This document shows, one piece after another, positions 9,001 to 15,949 of a DNA stretch of 21,144 nt. Source of the stretch: JBKCUK01 sp046318415 (GTDB lineage: Bacteria; Pseudomonadota; Alphaproteobacteria; Caedimonadales; Caedimonadaceae). How positions within the stretch are numbered: the stretch's first letter is position 1; the number at the start of each line of letters is the position of its first letter. The notes beneath the pieces were generated by a model. That model was not told where the DNA came from, did no database searches, and saw only the letters and a program-made list of their open reading frames with translations. The stretch spans positions 1 through 21,144 of the forward strand of contig JBKCUK010000003.1 of the NCBI GenBank assembly GCA_046318415.1. The letters run 5' to 3'. Made by a program: the position numbers and the translations under genes.

Positions 9001-9134
9001 CCCTGGGCATTGCCATCTTGGGGGGACTTTTAGTCTCGCAAATCCTGACGCTTTACATAACGCCCGTGCTTTACACTTTGTTTGAAAATCTAAAGGGGAG
9101 GCTTTTGAGGCACCGCGCCCCTGCTGGATCTTGA
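6054..9134 (+). CDS. RND-family multidrug efflux permease (AcrB/MdtB type)
   Basis: A 1026-residue proton-driven RND pump of full family length, with the usual 12-helix layout and two large periplasmic loops. The N-terminal FIRRPIMSHLLMVGLFVLGI helix is typical. The TM4 proton-relay pair is D401-D402 (IIDDIIVVMEN), and the TM10 lysine is K921 (GIVKKNAIMMIDYA), so the pump should be active. The GASPDTIARTVALPLE segment of the porter domain is well conserved. The drug spectrum cannot be read from sequence; the AcrB/MexF/Mdt side seems more likely than the metal-efflux (CusA) side. It is co-transcribed with the adaptor (2-bp gap). No TolC-like gene lies in the window, so the outer channel must be encoded elsewhere. 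Confidence 0.95.
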   Translation: MPFLSQFIRRPIMSHLLMVGLFVLGILNYFQLPISPLPKLDFPTIVVSASLPGASPDTIARTVALPLERAFSAIAGIDTISSVSSQGRTRITIDFNLDRNIDAAAQDVSAAISSVVGRLPDDMPNPPTFEKIDPSDQPIIFFALTSETLPLTDLNDLAETKIQDRISTLPGVGRVEIIGPQKRAVRILISPQKLATHNLTLEDVKEAVQASNMLQPTGNLETPQKNIQINPSTQLTKAEDYNKISLVDQDDAQLRLQDVGQAIESVEDDRTMAWLSGQRAIIIAVSRQPGANTVQMADAVRKTVPELNQSLPEAAQLKVIVDRSTPVRASIFEFQFTFVLTIFLVLLVVYPFLQNARATLIPFIAMPLSVLMASVVMNALGFSLNVLTLMALSLALGFIIDDIIVVMENIAHHMEKGEKPETAAQKGLQEMTFTIISMTVSLAIVFVPILFFPGIIGRFFYEFGVSLTLVILASGLIALMFTPVMGRFLLATDAKPNRVVAGFLSFFGRLTELYRLSLLWSMDRKQWILGSLAASLLGTVIVGALMPRGFFPTEDTGLLFCSTEAVGDVPFEQMVQGQLKLAKILDQHPHVAYYVSSIGRSRGSSTTNTGRFFITLKPLGTRPFIDDVLQDLRRKMNVVPEIKISLQAVQNLRTSGSLSKNQYAYTLRGDSAEELYRYADQMLGAIRGIPGVVDAVHDVNLDATELKVDINRDKAADLGLRIQDVANTLTLALAKQEISNIYLDSNSYQVILQVNPQEASEDRDLGGLQMRNTQGHMVRLDAIASFARQPAPVSVSHLNQLTAATISFNLARGTSLSDVVSAIRGLESKLSLPVSIAGEFQGSAKSFEGSQRSMGWILLLVLIAIYIVMGMLYESLIHPITILSGLPAAGFGALLALWVTGHDLDVVGFIGVIVLMGIVKKNAIMMIDYALSVQRQQQISAENAIVEACLRRFRPIMMTTFAAFAGAIPLAIGIGAGAELRRPLGIAILGGLLVSQILTLYITPVLYTLFENLKGRLLRHRAPAGS

Positions 9135-9142
9135 AGATATGC

Positions 9143-9218
<76 letters not shown>

Positions 9219-9235
9219 ACACGAATACCTTCCTC

Positions 9236-9263
9236 TATATACGACGACGCACCTTAAACGCAA
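9236..9263 (-). promoter_or_regulatory. Putative promoter of the tRNA-Thr gene
   Basis: On the minus strand TTGCGT (-35, 9258-9263) and TATATA (-10, 9236-9241) are 16 nt apart. Transcription would start around 9229, giving a leader of about 10 nt before the mature tRNA 5' end at 9218. Confidence 0.5.
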
Positions 9264-9316
9264 GGGGGCAACAACCCGCCCCGGTGTTTTCTGTTTTTTA
9301 TCCCTGTTATCACTTC

Positions 9317-9344
9317 TTTAACTGAATTCTGGGCACTTTAATAT
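9317..9344 (+). promoter_or_regulatory. Weak candidate promoter for the CZB gene
   Basis: TTTAAC (9317-9322) and TAATAT (9339-9344) are 16 nt apart, 29 nt before the CZB start codon. Both boxes are only partial matches to consensus. The gene needs its own promoter here, since the tRNA upstream is on the other strand. Confidence 0.3.
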
Positions 9345-9373
9345 GGTGTCATAAGAGGATAAGGGAGGAAACC

Positions 9374-9886
9374 ATGCCAGCACACTCTACAAAAAAACGT
9401 GTGCCAGCCCTTCCCCCTTGCAAGGTTGCTGCGCTTCCTAACCCGGCCGCACAGGCTTCACAGTCAGGAAAACTGACATCAAGATCCTCGCCCCCTGATC
9501 TTGAAGTTTCCATGATGACCGATCATATGAATTTTAAAATGCAACTTATTCAGCATATTAATGGTGTTCAGGCCTTTGACGTCCGCTGTCATCCCGCCAA
9601 AATGTGCCCCCTTTCACATTGGCTAAAACAGTTTGAAGGGTGCGATTTTGGGCCCCACTGCGCTGAGCTTCAAAAGCTCCATGATCTTTTTCATGCCACA
9701 ACCGATGTGGTTCTTGGCTTTGCCGAGAGCGGACGCAAGGAAATGGCCGCGCGTTATGTGGCGCCCGGCGGAGATTTCACTGTTATTAGCGACAATTTTA
9801 ATCGCGCTCTTGAGAAGTTTGCGATGCAAAAGGGGGCAGCGCGCCGGGCTTCGCTTCGTCCTGCGGGTAGGAAGCGGGGTAGGTGA
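9374..9886 (+). CDS. Stand-alone CZB (chemoreceptor zinc-binding) domain protein
   Basis: A 170-residue soluble protein with a CZB-type four-helix zinc domain at about 47-142. The 3-His/1-Cys ligand set fits: H51 in the first helix, C78 in CPLSHW (W83 being the conserved aromatic), and H103/H107 in KLHDLFH. CZB domains in chemoreceptors and in the diguanylate cyclase DgcZ bind zinc and respond to zinc or hypochlorite. Here no receptor, GGDEF or other output domain is attached. The first ~46 residues are Pro/Ser/Ala-rich and the last ~20 strongly basic, both likely disordered. The ATG at 9374 follows a strong GGGAGG (9363-9368); an in-frame ATG at codon 47 or 48 would give just the domain. The last 89 bp overlap a minus-strand lipoprotein gene. 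CZB assignment is by motif only. Confidence 0.72.
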   Translation: MPAHSTKKRVPALPPCKVAALPNPAAQASQSGKLTSRSSPPDLEVSMMTDHMNFKMQLIQHINGVQAFDVRCHPAKMCPLSHWLKQFEGCDFGPHCAELQKLHDLFHATTDVVLGFAESGRKEMAARYVAPGGDFTVISDNFNRALEKFAMQKGAARRASLRPAGRKRGR

Positions 9887-10013
9887 CCTCGCCCTCTCCA
9901 GAAGGCTTAGGCGAGCCGCGTTTACCACAGCCTGCGACGGGCAAAACGAGCATGGCACTCCCTAAGATCATACAAAGAGCCCACAAAGGGGGTTGCTTCC
10001 GAACATATTCCAT
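9798..10013 (-). CDS. Small LptM-like lipoprotein
   Basis: A 71-residue lipoprotein: a basic n-region (MEYVRKQ), a hydrophobic core, and a lipobox VAGC with the lipidated Cys29. The mature start CGKRGSPKPSGEG...TYPASYPQ matches the small LptM/YifL-type family (Cys-Gly-x-x-Gly-Pro-like), whose E. coli member assists assembly of the LptDE LPS translocon. In many alphaproteobacteria such a gene lies between argH and lysA, with a tlpA-type gene nearby; here a tlpA-like gene is divergent, 50 bp away. It ends in TAA at 9798 and overlaps the 3' end of the convergent CZB gene by 89 bp. The upstream GAAG is a weak ribosome site. The alternative, a chance antisense frame, is unlikely given the lipobox and family-like motif. 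Confidence 0.72.
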   Translation of the reverse strand: MEYVRKQPPLWALCMILGSAMLVLPVAGCGKRGSPKPSGEGEVTYPASYPQDEAKPGALPPFASQTSQERD

Positions 10014-10063
10014 AGTTCACTTCATTACACATTGTCCCTGACCTGAAAGGAAGTTTAGAGATC

Positions 10064-10660
10064 ATGAAAACACCTGTCAAAGCATTCAAGTGGTCCACAG
10101 TCCTCACCTTGTGCTTTTGGGCGATGACCCAATGGAGTTTTGCTGCGCTGGAAAATTATGAGAAGCTCTCGGCGAAAGAGATTGAGGATTTTGTTCTCAT
10201 CGATCCTAACGGCCAACCGGTGCAACTCAGCGACTTTAAGGGAAAAGTCGTGGTGTTAACCCTGTGGTCGGTCACCTGCCAGCCCTGCCTTGCAGAGATG
10301 CCCTCGCTAGATCGACTGGCCGGTGCTTTACCCGATGAAGAGGTGGTCGTCATCCCCTTGTGCATTGACCAAAGGGTTCGCTCGGATAAGTTGAAAGAAT
10401 TTTTCGCCCAGCAACGCTACCAATACATCGAATCCTATCTCGATGTGGATGGCTCGGTACCCAGGATTTTGGGCTTGAAGGGAACGCCAACCACCTATGT
10501 CATTAATAAAGAAGGAAAGCTCATCGGCCGCCTCGAAGGTGCCACCGCGTGGGATGACCCCAAGGCCATTGCCATGTTCGAGGCCATTGCCCAAGGTAAA
10601 AATGTGGGTCCAGGCACCTGGGTGGATACCCTTAAGGGCTGGTTCAGTAAGAAGTCCTAA
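10064..10660 (+). CDS. TlpA-like periplasmic thioredoxin-fold protein
   Basis: A 198-residue exported thiol oxidoreductase of the TlpA/ResA type. A signal sequence or anchor occupies residues 1-28 (cleavage plausible after WSFA). The thioredoxin fold has the active site TCQPC (C72 and C75) within WSVTCQPCLAEMP and the cis-proline loop KGTPTTYV. Such proteins reduce periplasmic disulfides, for example during cytochrome c or oxidase maturation. CQPC differs from the usual C-P/G-P-C dipeptide, which may shift its redox potential. GGAAG at 10049-10053 precedes the ATG. It is divergent from the LptM-like gene; the 39-bp gap to the next gene allows read-through. Confidence 0.88.
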   Translation: MKTPVKAFKWSTVLTLCFWAMTQWSFAALENYEKLSAKEIEDFVLIDPNGQPVQLSDFKGKVVVLTLWSVTCQPCLAEMPSLDRLAGALPDEEVVVIPLCIDQRVRSDKLKEFFAQQRYQYIESYLDVDGSVPRILGLKGTPTTYVINKEGKLIGRLEGATAWDDPKAIAMFEAIAQGKNVGPGTWVDTLKGWFSKKS

Positions 10661-10699
10661 CCTATGGATATTTGAGTACCGCCCCGGAGAAAGATTGTT

Positions 10700-12607
10700 A
10701 TGTCATTGAAAATAGAGACCTTTAATGCCACCCAAGGGGGGCAGTCCTTATTTAAGGCCCTAGGCCATCCTTTGGCGGCCGAGCAATTCCCAGCATTGCA
10801 TGCTGACCTCAAGGGGGCACACAATATCGCCCTCTATGATCCCCATGGGATAGGAGAGGCTTTCTTTGCCCTGTATCCTTGCGTGGATTTGTCCATTGTG
10901 GACTTGTATGTTCAACGCTATGAAGATCTGCACCGTCAAGTTCGTGGAATGAATCCCAAGCTGGTGACAAGCCTTCCAGAAAGCTCGGCTGATACGCTGT
11001 TCATTCTCAGCTTTGATTTGGGGCGTTCTCTGCAGGCCATGGGGCACTTGATACCCCAGAATTGTCGCGTGGTTTCCCTAGAGAGCCTCAAAACTCCTCA
11101 AGAATTGCACACAAACCCGCGCAATTACCTAGATCCCCTCAATTTCGCCACCAATTATGCCCTGTTTCGCGATCAAGGCGGCGTTCATACACGTGTGGCC
11201 ACAGCCAATTATTGGTCGGGTTACAGTGGCAAACCGACCAAGGCCTGGTTGCGGCTTTTTGATATCCGTGGCCAAATTCTGAAGTCCTGGATTGAAGAGT
11301 TGCCTGAGGCGAATCAAGCCGTTCTCTTCGACAGTGCCGAGATTAGGGCGCGTTTTGATCTTCCTGAATTCGTCGGCCAGCTGTTCATCCATATTATTGG
11401 TGCTGCGGGTCACGATATCGTGAAGTATGCCCTTGATGTGTACAGTGATGACGGCAACACCCTCACCTGCACCCACGATGCCAATGCCTGGCCCTCTGAC
11501 CTTTATGCCGGCTTGCCCGCGCCCAAAGAAGATGAACAGGTGCTTTTATGGGTACAAAATAGCCACCCCTGTGCCATCCCAGCAGGTGGCGTTGGTCTTA
11601 ATATCATGGGTCATGATGAGATCCGTTGGTGGCAACAGTCCATTCCGCCCTTTGGTACGGCGCTTCTCGATACCAAAACACTTTTTCCCGATGTGTTCTG
11701 GCCTCAGCAGTTTGAAATTCAGGCCGGCAAGCACTTTGTGCGTCCGCGCTATGAGGTCGTGCGCCCGCAAAAGGCCCACATGGCCCATGCCAATGTGGAG
11801 CGGGTGGATCTGAAAAACGATCCCGTTATCCCCCACCTCACACCCCATTTCGGCAAGGGATTTATCTTACCGGCGCCCATTTTTCCGCTGGATGCGTTTC
11901 GCTCCCTTGCCATGCCAACGCCCATGAGCACAGCCCAGATGCATCTGCCCCTTCAAATCCTGATTTATGATGCCGCCGGCACCGAGTTGCTGCGCCATTC
12001 GCTGGGCAATCTCAAGCGCCACGAGTCCCTTGTTGTGGACGCATCCGCCTTGCTCAAAGACCGTGGCCTAAGCCTTGGCACCGGCCATGGCCACATGGAG
12101 TTGGTGTATGACTTTCATGTGGGTCAAGAGGCCGATGGATGGTTACACGGCTTATTTAGGTATGAGCGTTTGGATGGCACCCATGCGGCTGAAACAAGCT
12201 TTGGTGCCCACATCTTTAACACAGCCATCACCTATAAGTCAGAACCCCAATCCTATCGCGGTGCGCCTCCTGGTTTGTCAACACGCTTATTTTTACGCGT
12301 GTCAGAGAGCGTCGATAGTTTTTGTTATTTGGTTTACCCGGTCTCGACCAGTTGGCATGCGTTTTCCCACACGGAATTGCAGCTGTTTAACAACCGTGGT
12401 CATCAAGTGGCGGCGCGCACCATGCGCATTCCCATGGGGGGCTCACACTTTTTCCGTGTGCATGAAACCTTTTCCCGCGAAGAATTGGCAAAAGCAGGGC
12501 TTGGTGGCTATGTAATCATTCGCGACACTTCGTGCCGTCTTTTTGGCTATCACGGGTTGATTGATGATCAGGGCCGATTTAGCCTAGATCATATGTTCGG
12601 TTTTTAG
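10700..12607 (+). CDS. Conserved-looking 635-residue protein of unknown function with four related modules
   Basis: Not assigned to a named family. Residues ~35-130 look Rossmann-like (HNIALYDPHG..., TLFILSFDLGR, CRVVSLESL). Four similar beta-rich units follow: KAWLRLFDIRGQILKSWIEE (181-200), LLWVQNSHPCAIPAGGVGLN (282-301), LPLQILIYDAAGTELLRHSL (416-435) and HTELQLFNNRGHQVAARTMR (557-576). Each has a strand pair around a D/N-x-x-G turn, then a strand ending near D or P-x-x-F. The segment NPRNYLDPLNFATNYALFRD (139-158) looks highly conserved and may be functional. The protein is rich in His and aromatic residues, with no signal peptide or membrane segment, so it should be cytoplasmic. The ATG follows GGAGA (10686-10690). 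Its stop is 14 bp before trxB, so the two are probably co-transcribed. Confidence 0.85.
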   Translation: MSLKIETFNATQGGQSLFKALGHPLAAEQFPALHADLKGAHNIALYDPHGIGEAFFALYPCVDLSIVDLYVQRYEDLHRQVRGMNPKLVTSLPESSADTLFILSFDLGRSLQAMGHLIPQNCRVVSLESLKTPQELHTNPRNYLDPLNFATNYALFRDQGGVHTRVATANYWSGYSGKPTKAWLRLFDIRGQILKSWIEELPEANQAVLFDSAEIRARFDLPEFVGQLFIHIIGAAGHDIVKYALDVYSDDGNTLTCTHDANAWPSDLYAGLPAPKEDEQVLLWVQNSHPCAIPAGGVGLNIMGHDEIRWWQQSIPPFGTALLDTKTLFPDVFWPQQFEIQAGKHFVRPRYEVVRPQKAHMAHANVERVDLKNDPVIPHLTPHFGKGFILPAPIFPLDAFRSLAMPTPMSTAQMHLPLQILIYDAAGTELLRHSLGNLKRHESLVVDASALLKDRGLSLGTGHGHMELVYDFHVGQEADGWLHGLFRYERLDGTHAAETSFGAHIFNTAITYKSEPQSYRGAPPGLSTRLFLRVSESVDSFCYLVYPVSTSWHAFSHTELQLFNNRGHQVAARTMRIPMGGSHFFRVHETFSREELAKAGLGGYVIIRDTSCRLFGYHGLIDDQGRFSLDHMFGF

Positions 12608-12621
12608 GAGATAAAGAAACC

Positions 12622-13563
12622 ATGGCCACCCATGAAACGAAACTATTAATTATTGGCTCTGGTCCGGCCGGATATACAGCAGCCATTTACGCAGCACGGG
12701 CCAATCTCAAGCCCCTCATGGTCTCAGGCTTGCAACCCGGCGGCCAGCTGATGATCACCACCGATGTCGAGAATTACCCAGGCTTTGCCGATGTGATCCA
12801 AGGCCCTTGGCTGATGGAGCAAATGCGTCATCAAGCCGAACATGTGGGCACCACCATTCTCTTTGACCAGATCACACGGGTGGATTTTTCGTCCCATCCC
12901 TTCAGGGCCTGGGGCGATAGTGGCGATGAATATGTGGCACAAAGTGTGGTCATCTCCACAGGGGCCCAAGCCCGCTGGCTTGGACTACCTTCCGAAGAAG
13001 AGTTTCGGGGCTATGGAGTTTCAGGCTGCGCCACCTGTGACGGCTTCTTTTACCGTGAGAAAAAAGTTGTGGTGGTTGGGGGCGGTAACTCAGCCGTGGA
13101 AGAGGCCCTCTACCTCACCCACCATGCTAGCCATGTGACCTTGATCCATCGCCGCGATAGCTTGCGGGCTGAGAAGATCGCCCAGCAGCGCCTGATGAAT
13201 CACCCCAAAATTAGCGTGATTTGGAATCATGTGGTGGATGAAATCTTGGGCACTACTCAACCAAAAAGCGTCACCCATATTCGCTTAAAGGATGTGAACA
13301 GCGGGGCGCTGCAAACCCTTGAGACGGACGGCGTCTTTGTTGCCATTGGCCATAATCCGGCAACATCCTTGTTCCGCGAGCAGCTGAAATGCGATGGGGA
13401 GGGTTATATTTTGTGCACCCCCGGGACGACACAGACCAGCATTCCTGGTGTGTTTGCAGCGGGTGATGTACAAGATAAAATCTACCGTCAGGCTGTGACA
13501 GCAGCCGGCCAAGGCTGCATGGCTGCCCTTGAGGCGGAGAAATTTCTCTCCCACCTTGGTTGA
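12622..13563 (+). CDS. trxB: Thioredoxin-disulfide reductase
   Basis: A 313-residue flavoprotein that uses NADPH to reduce thioredoxin. The FAD-binding loop GSGPAG (12-17), the redox centre CATC (C136 and C139), the NADPH loop GGGNSA (153-158) and HRRDSLRA (176-183) are all intact. The C-terminal FAD motif GVFAAGDVQDKIYRQAVTAA is diagnostic of low-molecular-weight TrxB. Length matches the family (about 310-320). The ribosome site AGGAG (12606-12610) overlaps the stop codon of the 635-residue gene; the downstream hydrolase starts 11 bp after its stop, so it sits mid-operon. No thioredoxin gene is in the window. Confidence 0.96.
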   Translation: MATHETKLLIIGSGPAGYTAAIYAARANLKPLMVSGLQPGGQLMITTDVENYPGFADVIQGPWLMEQMRHQAEHVGTTILFDQITRVDFSSHPFRAWGDSGDEYVAQSVVISTGAQARWLGLPSEEEFRGYGVSGCATCDGFFYREKKVVVVGGGNSAVEEALYLTHHASHVTLIHRRDSLRAEKIAQQRLMNHPKISVIWNHVVDEILGTTQPKSVTHIRLKDVNSGALQTLETDGVFVAIGHNPATSLFREQLKCDGEGYILCTPGTTQTSIPGVFAAGDVQDKIYRQAVTAAGQGCMAALEAEKFLSHLG

Positions 13564-13567
13564 GGAG
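13562..13567 (+). promoter_or_regulatory. Ribosome binding site deciding the hydrolase start
   Basis: GAGGAG at 13562-13567 is 7 nt before the ATG at 13575. This favours that start over the in-frame TTG at 13560, which overlaps the trxB stop. Confidence 0.7.
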
Positions 13568-13574
13568 CTTTTCC

Positions 13575-14654
13575 ATGGTGATGCATCACACCCTCAGCGC
13601 GCATGGTGTTCTCACCGACGTTCGCAACGGTGTGGGCTTCATCACCCTGGATCGCCCCAAAACTCTGAATGCCCTCACCCTTGATATGATCATGGGGTTG
13701 ACGGACCTCCTGAAACAGTGGGCACAGGACCCGCAAGTCGAAACCGTCATTGTCCAGAGTTCCAGTGCCAGAGCCTTTTGCGCCGGGGGCGATATCAAGG
13801 GGCTTTATTACGCCAAGCAGCGGGTGGATCGCAACTTTTTTGTGCAGATGTTCTTTCATGAATATCGCTTTAATTATTTTGTTTATACCTTCCCAAAGCC
13901 TTTGATTAGCCTGGTACAGGGCTTTTGCATGGGCGGTGGCCTTGGCCTTGCCGTACATTGCCGCTATCGGGTTGGGTTTGAGGAAGCCCTCTTCGCCATG
14001 CCCGAGGCCAACATTGGCTATTTCACCGATGTGGGGGCCGGGCGATTTTTCAATCATGGCCCCAATCGAGTGGGGTATTATTTGGCCGCCAGTGCCGCCC
14101 ATGTCCCGGTGGGGGACGGCTATGCGGCAGGGCTTGTGACCCACACGCTGAAGGATGCCGAACGTGATCGCTTGGTGGCAGAGATCATGGCGCTCCCCCT
14201 CAAGGATCATGGGCGCATCAAAGATCTCTTAGACAACTTTGCCTCAGCGCCTCCACCGGCCACCCTTGAGCCCCATTATGGTGAGATCAACAGCCTTTTT
14301 GCCCCGTCCACATGGCGCGAAATGGTCGAGAATGTGCGCCGTCATCATGGCCCCATCGCCCAGCGCCTGCACCACGATTGGCAACGCTTAAGCCCTTTAA
14401 GTGTGGCTGTTTCCCTGGAATACTTGGCCCGCATGCGCCACAAGACGCTCAAAGAAGTCCTGATTCAAGACTATCACCTGTCGCAAAGCTTCCTTGAGGA
14501 CCATGACTTCTTTGAAGGGGTGCGTGCAACCCTCATTGATCGGGACCGAAATCCCCGTTGGAATCCCCAAAGCTTTGATGATATTCGCGATGAGGTGGTG
14601 GCGAGTTATTTCAGCCATAAACCCTTACCCTACCTCTTTATGGGACTCAGCTGA
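13575..14654 (+). CDS. 3-hydroxyisobutyryl-CoA hydrolase-like protein (ECH_2, crotonase fold)
   Basis: A 359-residue crotonase-superfamily protein of the HIBCH (ECH_2) group, which hydrolyses 3-hydroxyisobutyryl-CoA in valine breakdown. The oxyanion-hole segment RAFCAGGDIKG, the second loop GFCMGGGLGLA, and the catalytic-site pair Glu144 (AMPEANIG) and Asp152 (YFTDVGAG) agree with the group. The length and the ECH_2 C-terminal part (FFEGVRATLIDRDRNPRWNP) separate it from ordinary enoyl-CoA hydratases of about 260 residues. The usual proline before the DVG motif is threonine here. No other valine-pathway gene lies nearby. It is the last gene of the run and converges on the lppC-like gene, with 140 bp between stops. 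Confidence 0.88.
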   Translation: MVMHHTLSAHGVLTDVRNGVGFITLDRPKTLNALTLDMIMGLTDLLKQWAQDPQVETVIVQSSSARAFCAGGDIKGLYYAKQRVDRNFFVQMFFHEYRFNYFVYTFPKPLISLVQGFCMGGGLGLAVHCRYRVGFEEALFAMPEANIGYFTDVGAGRFFNHGPNRVGYYLAASAAHVPVGDGYAAGLVTHTLKDAERDRLVAEIMALPLKDHGRIKDLLDNFASAPPPATLEPHYGEINSLFAPSTWREMVENVRRHHGPIAQRLHHDWQRLSPLSVAVSLEYLARMRHKTLKEVLIQDYHLSQSFLEDHDFFEGVRATLIDRDRNPRWNPQSFDDIRDEVVASYFSHKPLPYLFMGLS

Positions 14655-14747
14655 CAAAGAAAAAAGACTACCCTACATCATCCGTCATGCCGACCGGGTA
14701 AGCGCGAAAAACGCAGCAACTGTGGATGCCGGAGCCGAGACCGTCAC

Positions 14748-14780
14748 AAAAAGAGCTGCTGGTGACCAGGGCCACCAGCG
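14748..14780 (-). terminator. Candidate intrinsic terminator of the lppC-like gene
   Basis: A perfect 7-bp stem GCTGGTG/CACCAGC (14758-14764 and 14773-14779) with an 8-nt loop lies 15 bp beyond the stop on the minus strand. Five Ts (14752-14748) follow five bases after the stem, a little far for an ideal terminator. In the plus direction there is no T-run after the stem. Confidence 0.45.
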
Positions 14781-14794
14781 CTTGAGGGGTGTGA

Positions 14795-15949
14795 TTAGGA
14801 ACGCTTTTGAGCGTGTTGCACCTCGACCGACCCCATTGCCGTCATTTGATAGATCTTTGTGGAACGTCCCGTCTCACCGGTGGGCAAAAGCGTGATCTCC
14901 CCAGCGACGGTAGGCCAACGTCCCATGAGGCGGGGTGATCCACCCTGGGCATCGGCAAGGGCATGGGCCAAAATTTGCACCGCTTCAAGGCCCAGAATGG
15001 CAAGCTTCGGCGGTGTCTCACGGAATGTTTTCAGGTACTCTGCCTCAAAGACTTCCGTGGAATTTTCACCCAAAGCGTAATAGGCACCCTGAAGGCTTCT
15101 GAGGGTTTCTGAGGATGCATGGGCCATGCCTTGCAGCCCCAACAGCGGGCGGCCCTGCAACACAACGCCCCGCTGCTGCAGACCTTGAACCAGCATGTCC
15201 AACTGTGTCCCACCCTCCATGAACAACAAGGCATCTTGAGTGCGACCTTTAAGCTGATCCGCCACCGATGAAAATCCTGTGGGTTCGGGTTGATAACTTA
15301 AGATGGTTAAGCGCGGCATGCCTGGCTTGGTTGCCAGAATATCGAGGCTTTCCTTAAGGGCCTCATGTCCCTCGTGACGGGGCAGAAGCACGGTCACTTC
15401 AGAGATCCCTTGGCTTTGGCCAACACTCAACACAGACCGCACCTCTTCCAGGGGTGAACTGCCCAGGGTAAAGACACCCGGCTGGGCCACACGGCGATCA
15501 TTGGAAAGGGCCAAGACCGGAATGCCTTCTGCCTGGAAATGGGGCGATACCGCGCGGACTTCGTGGGCAAACAACGGGCCAACAATGGCTTTTGCCTTGA
15601 AATATTTGGCTGTTTTGATGGCGCGTGTTGCACCCTCGGGTGTCCCGCCTGTATCGACAAAGGTAATTTCAAGGGGCATGGGTGTGCCAAACAAACCCAG
15701 CTCCATGGCTTTGCGAATACTATCGCCTAAATGCGCATGGGGGCCTGACAGAGGTAACAGGGCAGCGATATGGAAGGTTTGCCCAGTTGCCGCTTTCGAC
15801 ACGGGCTTCATTTGACCATAGGGGTTTAAAGCTTGCTGTGGCGCCTTTTGCGGGATAGGCTGTGGGGATTGCGTTGCACAACCCGCTAATAGTAGCATCA
15901 AAACCGAACCCACGATCCATGCCGATGAAAAAACCGATCTCAAAACCAT
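14795..15949 (-). CDS. LppC/LpoA-like lipoprotein (penicillin-binding protein activator, type I periplasmic-binding fold)
   Basis: A 384-residue outer-membrane lipoprotein. The signal peptide ends in the lipobox LLAGC (Cys24), followed by a Pro/Gln-rich linker and a type I periplasmic-binding-protein fold (about 58-375) opening with TFHIAALLPLSGPHAHLGDS. The C-terminal domain of E. coli LpoA, which activates PBP1A, has this fold; the alphaproteobacterial version lacks the N-terminal TPR half, as here. The start at 15949 is set by an ideal AAGGAGAG seven bases upstream; an in-frame ATG at 15982 lacks one. Divergent pairing with rsmI is the same arrangement as yraM/yraL in E. coli. The start regions of the two genes overlap. 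Confidence 0.87.
   Translation of the reverse strand: MVLRSVFSSAWIVGSVLMLLLAGCATQSPQPIPQKAPQQALNPYGQMKPVSKAATGQTFHIAALLPLSGPHAHLGDSIRKAMELGLFGTPMPLEITFVDTGGTPEGATRAIKTAKYFKAKAIVGPLFAHEVRAVSPHFQAEGIPVLALSNDRRVAQPGVFTLGSSPLEEVRSVLSVGQSQGISEVTVLLPRHEGHEALKESLDILATKPGMPRLTILSYQPEPTGFSSVADQLKGRTQDALLFMEGGTQLDMLVQGLQQRGVVLQGRPLLGLQGMAHASSETLRSLQGAYYALGENSTEVFEAEYLKTFRETPPKLAILGLEAVQILAHALADAQGGSPRLMGRWPTVAGEITLLPTGETGRSTKIYQMTAMGSVEVQHAQKRS

Noticed and set aside
9265..9300. GGGGC...GCCCC hairpin followed by T-rich sequence as a terminator of the RND operon
   Set aside because: The stem is only 5 bp with an 8-nt loop, the T-run is interrupted and distant, and it lies over 130 bp past the stop beyond the antisense tRNA.
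14683..14737. GTCATGCCG...GGATGCCGG sequence between the hydrolase and lppC-like genes as another REP copy
   Set aside because: It resembles the GTCAT...GGATCC style only at its ends and does not fold well; at most a degenerate relic.
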